DNA of 64,000 bases from Kofleriaceae bacterium (GTDB taxonomy: Bacteria > Myxococcota_A > Polyangia > Haliangiales > Haliangiaceae). The notes below the pieces were generated by a model, which had not been told where the DNA came from, ran no database searches, and saw nothing but the letters and a program-made list of their open reading frames with translations. The stretch spans positions 62,001-126,000 of the forward strand of contig JANTGM010000002.1 in NCBI GenBank assembly GCA_024762925.1. Direction: 5' to 3'. This document shows, one piece after another, positions 46,320 to 54,456 of this stretch (positions are counted from its first letter, which is position 1; the number at the start of each line of letters is the position of its first letter). The translations under genes were made by a program, and so were the position numbers.

Positions 46320-47674
46320 TGCCTGCTGAAATCGGAACTGTTCTCGTTACCCGGCGTTTTGGTGACGAAGAAAACAAGCAAATCACTTCATACGAGGCCA
46401 ATGGAGGCTACAAGATCGCACGTGCTGCGATGGCTAAGTCGCCAGAAGAAATCGTAGACCAAATCAAAGCATCCAACCTCCGTGGCCGTGGCGGAGCAGG
46501 CTTTCCAACTGGCCTCAAGTGGAGCTTCGTTCCAAAGGACGCTACCGACGTTCACCTGGTCGTCAACTGCGATGAGTCTGAGCCGGGAACCTGCAAAGAT
46601 CGCGAACTGGTTTATTGGGATCCGCACCTTTTGATCGAGGGCATGATCATCGCGGCTCACACGCTCGGCGCTGTTCACAACTACATCTACATTCGTGGCG
46701 AGATGATGCGCGAGTACGCCGTGCTCGTGAAGGCCGTCGAAGAAGCGTATGCTCGAGGCTATCTTGGCGACAAGATTATGGGCATGGGCAACCAAGCCTG
46801 TCACATCACAGTGCACCGGGGAGCGGGGGCGTATATCTGCGGCGAAGAAACCGCTCTTCTCAACTCTCTTGAAGGACTCCGAGGCCAGCCGCGACTCAAA
46901 CCTCCATTTCCCGCTATTAAAGGTCTCTTCGGCAAACCAACCGTCGTCAACAACGTAGAGACCCTGATGAACATCCCCTTCATCGTGGATCAAGGCGGCC
47001 AATGGTTCGCAGATCTTGGTGTTGGACGCTCTGGGGGCACTCGCACGGTCTGCGTCTCTGGGCACGTTGAGAAGCCCGGCGTGTACGAGCTTCCAATGAC
47101 CATCACCTTCCGCGAGCTCATCGATGACATTTGCGGTGGTGTTTGGAAAGGCCGCAAGTTCAAGGGGCTAATTCCTGGCGGCACTTCGATGCCTCCACTC
47201 GATGAGAGCGAGATTGATGTTCCCGTAGAGTTCGATGCCCTGATGACCGACGAGCGTATCAAGCCCGTTGAAGTTACAGCCGGCGTCAACTTCGACATGG
47301 GTGGCGGTCGCGAGCTTCGAACCATGGCCGGCTCCGGTGGCATTGTTGTCTTCGACGATCAAACCGACGTTGTTGCGCTCACCTCGCGCATCATGGGCTT
47401 CTATCATCACGAGTCGTGTGGCCAGTGTACGCCTTGTCGAGAAGGCACTGGCTGGATGGACAAAATTTGCAAACGCCTCATGAATGGCGAGGGCAAAGTT
47501 GGTGACGTCGACTTGCTTGGCAACATCGCCAATGGCATCGCTGGCAACACCATTTGTGCTCTTGGAGAAGCAGCAGCTTGGCCAATGATGGGCTTCCTAA
47601 CGAAGTTCCGCAGTGAATTCCTCGCCAAAGAAGTGATTGGCAAGAGCGAAGACGGCGAAGGAGAGGCGGCATGA
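46319..47674 (+). CDS. nuoF: NADH-quinone oxidoreductase subunit F
   Basis: 451 residues from GTG 46319, overlapping the nuoE stop by one base. It has the FMN/NADH loop GRGGAGFPTGLKW, NCDESEPGTCKDR, and the ICGEETALLNSLEG region. The N3 cluster cysteines lie in SCGQCTPCREGTGW (about residues 362-375), and the later cysteine in NTICALGEAAA completes the 4Fe-4S set. It takes electrons from NADH. Its stop overlaps nuoJ by four bases, so nuoG, the usual next gene, is missing here. Confidence 0.95.
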   Translation: MPAEIGTVLVTRRFGDEENKQITSYEANGGYKIARAAMAKSPEEIVDQIKASNLRGRGGAGFPTGLKWSFVPKDATDVHLVVNCDESEPGTCKDRELVYWDPHLLIEGMIIAAHTLGAVHNYIYIRGEMMREYAVLVKAVEEAYARGYLGDKIMGMGNQACHITVHRGAGAYICGEETALLNSLEGLRGQPRLKPPFPAIKGLFGKPTVVNNVETLMNIPFIVDQGGQWFADLGVGRSGGTRTVCVSGHVEKPGVYELPMTITFRELIDDICGGVWKGRKFKGLIPGGTSMPPLDESEIDVPVEFDALMTDERIKPVEVTAGVNFDMGGGRELRTMAGSGGIVVFDDQTDVVALTSRIMGFYHHESCGQCTPCREGTGWMDKICKRLMNGEGKVGDVDLLGNIANGIAGNTICALGEAAAWPMMGFLTKFRSEFLAKEVIGKSEDGEGEAA

Positions 47675-48552
47675 GCAATCTGCCCATCAGTAGAAAATGT
47701 CTTATGTGGCTTGGAGCTCTTGCTCTTGGTCTCTTGGTGGTGTTTGGACTAGAGCCGAGTGTCGCGCTTGCAGCGGCCGAGCATGCTGCTGACAGCACGG
47801 CCCACACATTCACATCCAAGGTGGCTGGTGATGGCGGTGCAGGAAAAGGCGCTGCCTTCGCCTTCTGGAGCTTCGCTCTGTGTGCCGTCGGAGGATCGCT
47901 ATTCGTCATCACTCGAAGAAACATGGTCACAGCGGTGATGGGCATGGTGGGAACCTTCTTCGCCATAGCCGGCCTGTACCTCATGCTCTACGCCTCCTTC
48001 CTGGCAGTCATGCAGGTTCTGGTCTACGCCGGTGCAATCATGGTGCTCTTTGTCTTTGTCATCATGATTCTCAATCGCCCGGTTGATGAGCCGTGGGCCG
48101 TTCAGGGGATCTTAGGCAAAGCGATTGCGGCTCTAGGAGTGCTCTACCTCTTTAAGCGTCTTGCCGGAATTCTTTGGCAAGTCAAAGACACGCACGCTCT
48201 CGTCCTCGCCAAAGACAAACTCGATGTAGAAGTCGTGCTTAATCACTCAGATCCCGAGCTACTCAAAGATCTGGGTGTCTTGAGCATCAGGGGGCTTAAG
48301 CATGCGGACGTATGTAAAAGCCTCTTCGCGGTTTGTCGTGACAATACTCTCAACCATACGGTCGCCGACACCGTGAAGAATGCTTACGAATTCGGCTCGG
48401 TTGAAGGCGTTGGCTACACCCTCTTTTCAAAGTACCTCTTTCCCTTTGAGGCGGTATCAATCGTGCTTTTGGTCGCAGTCGTTGGCGCAATCGCGATTGC
48501 CCGCCCAGACAAGAACGAGCCAGAGGGCGAAGCCGCTAAGGAGGCGTCATGA
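47671..48552 (+). CDS. nuoJ: NADH-quinone oxidoreductase subunit J, enlarged
   Basis: 293 residues, against about 165-200 for typical NuoJ. The normal core is FAFWSFALCAVGGSLFVITRRNMV, VYAGAIMVLFVFVIMIL and LFSKYLFPFEAVSIVLLVAVVGAI. There are two additions: about 55 N-terminal residues with a signal-peptide-like helix and an Ala-rich stretch, and an insertion of about 60 residues (roughly 170-235) between the fourth and fifth helices that is Asp/Leu-rich with two cysteines. It is a membrane subunit near the quinone arm. Translation is coupled to nuoF by an ATGA overlap. Confidence 0.88.
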   Translation: MSNLPISRKCLMWLGALALGLLVVFGLEPSVALAAAEHAADSTAHTFTSKVAGDGGAGKGAAFAFWSFALCAVGGSLFVITRRNMVTAVMGMVGTFFAIAGLYLMLYASFLAVMQVLVYAGAIMVLFVFVIMILNRPVDEPWAVQGILGKAIAALGVLYLFKRLAGILWQVKDTHALVLAKDKLDVEVVLNHSDPELLKDLGVLSIRGLKHADVCKSLFAVCRDNTLNHTVADTVKNAYEFGSVEGVGYTLFSKYLFPFEAVSIVLLVAVVGAIAIARPDKNEPEGEAAKEAS

Positions 48553-48884
48553 GCATCTTCTATGACCTAACTCTCAGCCATTTTCTTGTGCTGGCTGCAA
48601 CCCTCTTCGCGATTGGTATCACTGGCGTGCTGCTTCGACGCAACGCGATCATCGTTATGATGTCGATTGAGCTTATGCTCAACGCTGCCAACATTACCGT
48701 CCTCGCGTTCTCGCGAGGCTTTGCTGGACAGGACAACAATGCGGCGTATCAAGGCCAAGCCTTCGCTCTCATTGTCATTGCGATTGCCGCCGCTGAGGCT
48801 GCAGTCGGTCTTGCCATTGTCGTGACTGTCTTTCGGACACGCCGCCACTCAGACATTGACCGTCTGACCATGCTCAAGGACTAG
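48549..48884 (+). CDS. nuoK: NADH-quinone oxidoreductase subunit K
   Basis: 111 residues with three membrane helices. The proton-channel glutamates are in SIELMLNAANI and AAAEAAVGLAIV, both standard for NuoK. GVLLRRNAIIVMMSIELML is diagnostic. ATGA overlap with nuoJ shows coupled translation. Normal length. Confidence 0.96.
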   Translation: MSIFYDLTLSHFLVLAATLFAIGITGVLLRRNAIIVMMSIELMLNAANITVLAFSRGFAGQDNNAAYQGQAFALIVIAIAAAEAAVGLAIVVTVFRTRRHSDIDRLTMLKD

Positions 48885-48896
48885 GGCAACGGAGCA

Positions 48897-51287
48897 ATGC
48901 AACAGACGTCAAATCTCCTATTCTTGATTCCGCTCCTGCCCCTCGCAGGCGCTTTCCTCAACCTCTTCGTGTGGCGCGTCCTCGCACCCACAACAGGCAA
49001 ATACCGACAGAGCGATGCGTTAACTCACACCACGGCAATCGCTTCGGTGCTCGCAGCCTTTGGCCTGTCTTGCTACCTCATCGGAGTTCCGCTCTTGGAA
49101 GAATTCCGAGCCTGGCAGAAGCTTGGTGATGCAGCCCCCGAGACCATGGGTGGCTTGCACCAGCACCTGTGGACTTGGATTGAAGTCGGTAGCCTGAAGA
49201 TCAACCTGGCCTTCCGTCTCGACACGCTATCCGCTGTCATGCTGCTTGTGATCACCGGCGTCGGCTCACTCATTCATATCTACTCCGTAGGCTACATGCA
49301 CGGCGAGAAGCGCTACCCAGCCTTCTTTGGTTACTTAAACCTCTTCACTGGCATGATGCTCATATTGGTGCTCGGCGACAGCCTGCCGATCATGTTCATC
49401 GGTTGGGAGGGCGTTGGTCTTTGTTCCTACTTGCTCATCGGTTTCTGGTTTGACAAGACCGAGAACGCAAACGCTGGGCGCAAAGCCTTTGTGGCAAACC
49501 GCGTTGGTGACTTCGCCTTCCTTCTAGGCATGTTCCTGCTCTTCTATGCGACTGGTAGCGTTGAGTTCGCCGACCTGCAAGAGCCCAACAGCATTGGCGC
49601 CCTAAAAGAGGTCTTCTGGGGCGGCGAGCGCATGGGCTTCTGGATCGCTCTACTCTTCTTCATCGGTGCCTGTGGCAAGTCGGCGCAGATTCCTCTGTAT
49701 GTATGGCTTCCAGACGCGATGGCTGGCCCCACGCCCGTCTCCGCGCTGATCCACGCAGCCACCATGGTTACAGCTGGTGTCTACATGGTCGTCCGCATGT
49801 CCTTTCTCTATGCACACTCCACAACAGCCATGGCTATCGTCGCCGTGGTTGGTGCCCTTACGGCGCTCTTCGCAGCCATCATGGCCTTTGCCCAGACCGA
49901 TCTCAAAAAGGTCTTGGCCTATTCAACCGTTTCGCAACTCGGCTTCATGTTTGTTGGTGTCGGTGTTGGTGCCTACACAGCTGGCATCTTCCACCTCATT
50001 ACCCACGCCTTCTTCAAGGCAGGCCTCTTCCTTGCTGCTGGCTCGGTCATGCATGCGATGAGCGGTTCGGGTGACATCATGAAGATGGGCGGCCTTCGCA
50101 AGTATCTGCCACGAACTCGATGGTCGTTCCTCATTTACTGTGTTGCCATTGCTGGCATTGTTCCCTTCTCAGGGTTCTTCTCAAAGGACGAGATCCTTGC
50201 CGGTGCCTTCGGCGCTGGCGCAGAAGGCTGGGGCCCCGTGCTTGGCAAGTTCTTGTGGGCTACGCTCTCCATTGCTGCGCTCGGAACTGCGTTTTACATG
50301 TTTCGTCTCTACTTCCTTGTCTTTGGCGGGGAATTGCGTTGCGACGAAGAGACCAAGGCACACATCCACGAGTCACCGCACTCGATGACCTCGCCGCTCA
50401 TCATCCTTGCAGCTTTCACATGCGTCATTGGCGCTATTGGCTTGCCGCACCTCACCGGTGACCTACATCTCCCAACCTATCTGCACGATTGGCTCGCTCC
50501 GACTGTAGTTGACTTCAAGCGCGATTCGCTTCTCATGGCCAACGGCAGCCCGAGCATCTTCGAGGCGCATCTGAGCAACGGTCTTACGATCGGTCTCATG
50601 GGAATCGCTCTTGCTGTGGGGCTCATTGGCATCTTTGCCGCCAAGGCGATCTACGGCAAGGGCCCATCAGAAAAAGTCGCAGCAATGTGCGAGACCAAAA
50701 ATGGCAAGGCCATCTACGATGTCGTGCTCAACAAGTTCTACGTCGACGAGTTCTACGAATGGTCCATCTACCGGTTCTTCCGCGGTGCAGCCAACGTGCT
50801 CTACCAGGTCGTTGATCGATGGCTCATTGATGGCATCTTCATCAACGGCTCAGCCTGGCTAATCAAAAAACTTGGGCAAGGCTTCAACCTCTTCCAAAAC
50901 GGCCAAGTGCACCGCTACTTGGTGGCATTGGTCGTCGGTGGCGCCATCATATTCTTCTTCGCAAGCTCGCCAACGGTGAGCTTCAAGTACGAGCAAGTGA
51001 GCACCAACGTAGTTGAGTTCACACCCGATTTCTCTTCGGGAACGAGCATCGGCGGAGGTCTCGACGCCAAGGGCGCACTCATCAGCTTCGACCTCGACGC
51101 CGATGGCGAGCCCGACGTCACCAAAGAGTACGACCCACGCAATCCAATGAAGGTCAAGTGGACCTTTGGCGGCGTGGGCGAATACCGAGTCAACATGACC
51201 ATGACCGATGCCGTCTTCAACAAGAAGTACAGTGTCACGAGGACCATCCACGTGAAGGACCTAACCGAGAAAGGAGGTGCCCAGTGA
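48897..51287 (+). CDS. nuoL: NADH-quinone oxidoreductase subunit L with C-terminal PKD-like domain
   Basis: 796 residues against about 610 in E. coli. A GGAG site precedes the ATG. The antiporter core has SVGYMHGEKRYPAFFGYLNLF, WEGVGLCSYLLIGFW, and the proton-path lysine in TDLKKVLAYSTVSQLG. The C-terminal lateral helix and an additional helix (about 676-692) follow. The last ~100 residues do not belong to NuoL: DLDADGEPD, WTFGGVGEYRVNMTMTD and SVTRTIHVKD form a PKD-like beta-sandwich with a Ca-type DxDxDG loop. The GTGA at the end overlaps nuoM. It pumps protons at the distal end of complex I. Confidence 0.9.
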   Translation: MQQTSNLLFLIPLLPLAGAFLNLFVWRVLAPTTGKYRQSDALTHTTAIASVLAAFGLSCYLIGVPLLEEFRAWQKLGDAAPETMGGLHQHLWTWIEVGSLKINLAFRLDTLSAVMLLVITGVGSLIHIYSVGYMHGEKRYPAFFGYLNLFTGMMLILVLGDSLPIMFIGWEGVGLCSYLLIGFWFDKTENANAGRKAFVANRVGDFAFLLGMFLLFYATGSVEFADLQEPNSIGALKEVFWGGERMGFWIALLFFIGACGKSAQIPLYVWLPDAMAGPTPVSALIHAATMVTAGVYMVVRMSFLYAHSTTAMAIVAVVGALTALFAAIMAFAQTDLKKVLAYSTVSQLGFMFVGVGVGAYTAGIFHLITHAFFKAGLFLAAGSVMHAMSGSGDIMKMGGLRKYLPRTRWSFLIYCVAIAGIVPFSGFFSKDEILAGAFGAGAEGWGPVLGKFLWATLSIAALGTAFYMFRLYFLVFGGELRCDEETKAHIHESPHSMTSPLIILAAFTCVIGAIGLPHLTGDLHLPTYLHDWLAPTVVDFKRDSLLMANGSPSIFEAHLSNGLTIGLMGIALAVGLIGIFAAKAIYGKGPSEKVAAMCETKNGKAIYDVVLNKFYVDEFYEWSIYRFFRGAANVLYQVVDRWLIDGIFINGSAWLIKKLGQGFNLFQNGQVHRYLVALVVGGAIIFFFASSPTVSFKYEQVSTNVVEFTPDFSSGTSIGGGLDAKGALISFDLDADGEPDVTKEYDPRNPMKVKWTFGGVGEYRVNMTMTDAVFNKKYSVTRTIHVKDLTEKGGAQ

Positions 51288-52942
51288 CTGGCGCTTCCGC
51301 ACTCTTGCCAGCACTCCTGGCACTGCCTCTCATAGGAGCCATCCTCGTGATGCTCCTTCCCAAAGAAGAGCCCGGGCTTGCCCGCGGTGTTTCATTGGGC
51401 GTCTCCATTGCAACCCTCGCTCTATCGCTGGTCATTCTCGGTCTATACGACACCAAGATCGCAAGCATGCAAATGGTCTTCGACAAGGAATGGATTCCTG
51501 GTCTTGGCGCACGCTTCAAACTCGGGATCGATGGCATCTCCATCTTCATGGTGTTGCTCACGACCTTCCTGATGCCGATCATCTTGCTCTCGTCCTACAA
51601 GGCGGTGACATCCAAGGTTCGCGAGTTCTGCGCTCTCTTGCTCATCCTCGAAGTAGGAATGCTTGGCGCCTTTCTCGCGTTGGACCTCTTCCTGTTCTAC
51701 GTCTTCTGGGAAATCATGCTCATCCCGATGTATCTGCTCATCGGAATTTGGGGCGGCCAGAAGCGCATCTACGCATCGATCAAGTTCGTCATCTACACGA
51801 TGGCGGGTTCGCTCCTCATGCTTGTAGCGATCTTCTACCTCTACGCCCAATATGGCTCGGTAACAGGGGAATACACGCTTGAGCTCTCTTTGCTAAACCG
51901 CTTGGTCTTGCCTCGTGATGTTCAGATGTATTGTTTCGCTGCGTTTGCTCTGGCTTTCGCCATCAAGGTGCCGCTCTTTCCACTTCACACCTGGCTTCCC
52001 GACGCACACGTTCAAGCTCCAACGGCTGGTTCCGTTGTGCTAGCCGGTGTTCTTCTGAAGTTTGGAATCTATGGGTTTCTCCGCTTTGCAATGCCACTCT
52101 TTCCCTATGGCGCAGCAGAACTCGCTCCCTACATGGCGTACTTGGCGGCGGCCGGAATCGTCTATGGCGCCTTTGTTGCCTTCGCACAAAGTGACGTCAA
52201 AAAGCTCGTGGCCTACAGCTCGGTCTCACACCTTGGCTTCTGCATGATCGGTATCTTCGCCATGAACACCCAGGGTATCGAGGGCTCGATCTACGCGATG
52301 ATTTCTCACGGCCTCACCACAAGTGGCCTCTTCCTCGCTATCGGTGTCGTCTACGAGCGACGCCACACCCGCGAAATGAGTGAGTACGGTGGCATTTGGA
52401 AGCAGATGCCGGTCTTTGCTGGGCTCTTCCTGATTTGCATGCTTGGTTCCGTTGGACTGCCAGGGCTCTCGGGCTTTGTCGGCGAGTTCTTGACCATCTT
52501 CGGAATGTTCATCTCTGGAGGCACAGCTGGCGAGCCATCGTTCTGGGCAGAGTTCATGCCGCATCCAATGCTGCTTGGCGCCGTTGCGACCTCCGGAGTC
52601 ATCTTTGGCGCCATCTACCTGCTCTACATGTTCCAGAAAATGATGTTTGGTCCTTTGGACAATCCGAAGAACAAAGAGCTTAAGGATGTTAGCTGGCGCG
52701 AGATCGCCGTCTTCACTCCACTCGTTATTGGAATCTTCGCAATGGGGCTGTTTCCAAAACCCTTCCTTCAAACTATGGATCCAACCGTGGATCAGTTTGT
52801 CACGCGTTTTGAAGCCAAGCTCGCCGAGCCTGATGGTCCAGCCCACATCATGGGTCAAGCTGCCGTAGCACCTACGCCTGAACCGGCGCAGGTGGAACCA
52901 CACGCTGGACACAATCACGCACCTGGGGAGGCTGCGCACTAG
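51284..52942 (+). CDS. nuoM: NADH-quinone oxidoreductase subunit M
   Basis: 552 residues from GTG 51284, which overlaps the nuoL stop (GTGA) and has a strong AAAGGAGGTG site. Core motifs are FYVFWEIMLIPMYLLIGIWGG, LHTWLPDAHVQAPTAGSVVLAGVLLK, and the channel lysine in QSDVKKLVAYSSVSHLG. The His/Pro/Ala-rich C-terminus (about 40 residues with PHAGHNHAPGEAAH) is longer than usual and might bind metal. It is an antiporter-like proton-pumping subunit. Confidence 0.94.
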   Translation: MTGASALLPALLALPLIGAILVMLLPKEEPGLARGVSLGVSIATLALSLVILGLYDTKIASMQMVFDKEWIPGLGARFKLGIDGISIFMVLLTTFLMPIILLSSYKAVTSKVREFCALLLILEVGMLGAFLALDLFLFYVFWEIMLIPMYLLIGIWGGQKRIYASIKFVIYTMAGSLLMLVAIFYLYAQYGSVTGEYTLELSLLNRLVLPRDVQMYCFAAFALAFAIKVPLFPLHTWLPDAHVQAPTAGSVVLAGVLLKFGIYGFLRFAMPLFPYGAAELAPYMAYLAAAGIVYGAFVAFAQSDVKKLVAYSSVSHLGFCMIGIFAMNTQGIEGSIYAMISHGLTTSGLFLAIGVVYERRHTREMSEYGGIWKQMPVFAGLFLICMLGSVGLPGLSGFVGEFLTIFGMFISGGTAGEPSFWAEFMPHPMLLGAVATSGVIFGAIYLLYMFQKMMFGPLDNPKNKELKDVSWREIAVFTPLVIGIFAMGLFPKPFLQTMDPTVDQFVTRFEAKLAEPDGPAHIMGQAAVAPTPEPAQVEPHAGHNHAPGEAAH

Positions 52943-52956
52943 CGCAGGGAATCGTC

Positions 52957-54432
52957 ATGATTACTATTGTCCCAAATGACTTCCTCTATCTCGGCCCATT
53001 GGCCGTACTCACCATCGTAGGACTTCTTCTGATCCTCGCCGAGGCCTTTGCCATTGGCAAAAGGCGCCGCTTTCTCATGCAGCTCACGGTTGCTGGCAGC
53101 GTGATGGCGATCTTCGCAGCAATCTACACGTGGCGCTCCATTGAGCCGGGAACCCAAATCTCGGCGTTCTCAGGCATGCTCATTGCTGATCGTATGAGCA
53201 TGTTTCTGTGTGCGCTCTTTGCTGGCTCTACGGGGCTAATCGCAATGCTCGGTGCTGCTCATCAGCGCGAGTACGACTGGCAGGTTGGCGAGTTCTATGG
53301 CCTCATGCTGCTTGCGGCTGCTGGCATGTGCATGATTGCCATGGCTGGCGACCTCATCACGATCTTCATCGGCATCGAAACGATGTCTCTGGCCGTCTAT
53401 GTAATGACAGCTGCTCGCCGCCGTTCTCGCAGGGGCTCTGAGGGAGCGATGAAGTATTTCCTCATGGGCGCCTTTGCATCAGGATTCTTGGTGTATGGAA
53501 TGGCGCTTCTCTATGGCGCTACCGGCTCGACAAATCTCCAGACAATTCGCAGTGTACTTGCGACGAGCCAGTCATCATCTCTCACCGTGGCGGCTATCTT
53601 CATGCTCATTGTCGCCTTCGGTTTCAAAATCGCGGCGATTCCGTTTCACATGTGGGCACCCGATGCCTACGAAGGCGCTCCCACGCCAGTCACGGCGTTC
53701 ATGGCTGCAGCCGTCAAATCCGCAGCCATTGCCGGCATGATCCGCATCTTCGTCCAGGCTCTTGGTGGAGCGATTGTCCCCTTTGGTCAGGTGGGCTGGT
53801 CAAGCATCTTCGCCATCATCGCGGCCATCACAATGACGGTTGGCAACATCGCCGCTCTTCGTCAAGACAACATCAAGCGCATGTTGGCCTACTCGAGCGT
53901 TGCCCATGCTGGCGTCTTGCTCGTCGGACTTGTGGCTGCTGGAATCGCCCCTGAAGGCGAAGGGCTAGCCTCAGTGCTTTTCTACTTGCTGGCCTACAGC
54001 GTTGCGACAGTTGGTGCATTTGGTGTCGTCGTTTGGATTGGCAACAGAGATCGAGAGCGCGTGCTGCTTTCCGATTGGTATGGGCTCGCAGCAGCCAAGC
54101 CGGCAGCGGCGATGGTTATGACCCTATTCATGCTCTCCTTCGCGGGCATTCCTCCAACGGGTGGGTTCTTCGCCAAGTTTTTCCTCTTTAAGTCGGCTCT
54201 CATGGCGCAAGATCAGGCACTGCTCTGGCTTGTCATTGTTGGTGTGCTCAACAGCATGATCAGCATCTTCTACTACCTCAAGGTAGTCATGGCCATGTAC
54301 TTCCGCGATGCGACCGGCGAGTTCAAGCCGCTCAACTCAGGTGCCGTTACCTTCGTGCTCGTGCTCTGTGGCATCCTTGTGCTGCAAATGGGCATGATGC
54401 CAACAAGCTGGCTTGGCTACCTCGGCGTCTAA
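52957..54432 (+). CDS. nuoN: NADH-quinone oxidoreductase subunit N
   Basis: 491 residues with about 14 membrane helices. IGIETMSLAVYVM, PFHMWAPDAYEGAPTPVTAFMAA, QDNIKRMLAYSSVAHAG and GIPPTGGFFAKFFLF are the standard NuoN motifs. It is the third antiporter-like subunit. The gene ends the nuo cluster; 24 bases separate it from malQ. Fourteen bases lie between the nuoM stop and this ATG, so the overlap habit is broken here. Confidence 0.95.
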   Translation: MITIVPNDFLYLGPLAVLTIVGLLLILAEAFAIGKRRRFLMQLTVAGSVMAIFAAIYTWRSIEPGTQISAFSGMLIADRMSMFLCALFAGSTGLIAMLGAAHQREYDWQVGEFYGLMLLAAAGMCMIAMAGDLITIFIGIETMSLAVYVMTAARRRSRRGSEGAMKYFLMGAFASGFLVYGMALLYGATGSTNLQTIRSVLATSQSSSLTVAAIFMLIVAFGFKIAAIPFHMWAPDAYEGAPTPVTAFMAAAVKSAAIAGMIRIFVQALGGAIVPFGQVGWSSIFAIIAAITMTVGNIAALRQDNIKRMLAYSSVAHAGVLLVGLVAAGIAPEGEGLASVLFYLLAYSVATVGAFGVVVWIGNRDRERVLLSDWYGLAAAKPAAAMVMTLFMLSFAGIPPTGGFFAKFFLFKSALMAQDQALLWLVIVGVLNSMISIFYYLKVVMAMYFRDATGEFKPLNSGAVTFVLVLCGILVLQMGMMPTSWLGYLGV

Positions 54433-54456
54433 GAAGAGTTCGCAACCGGAGAGCAT

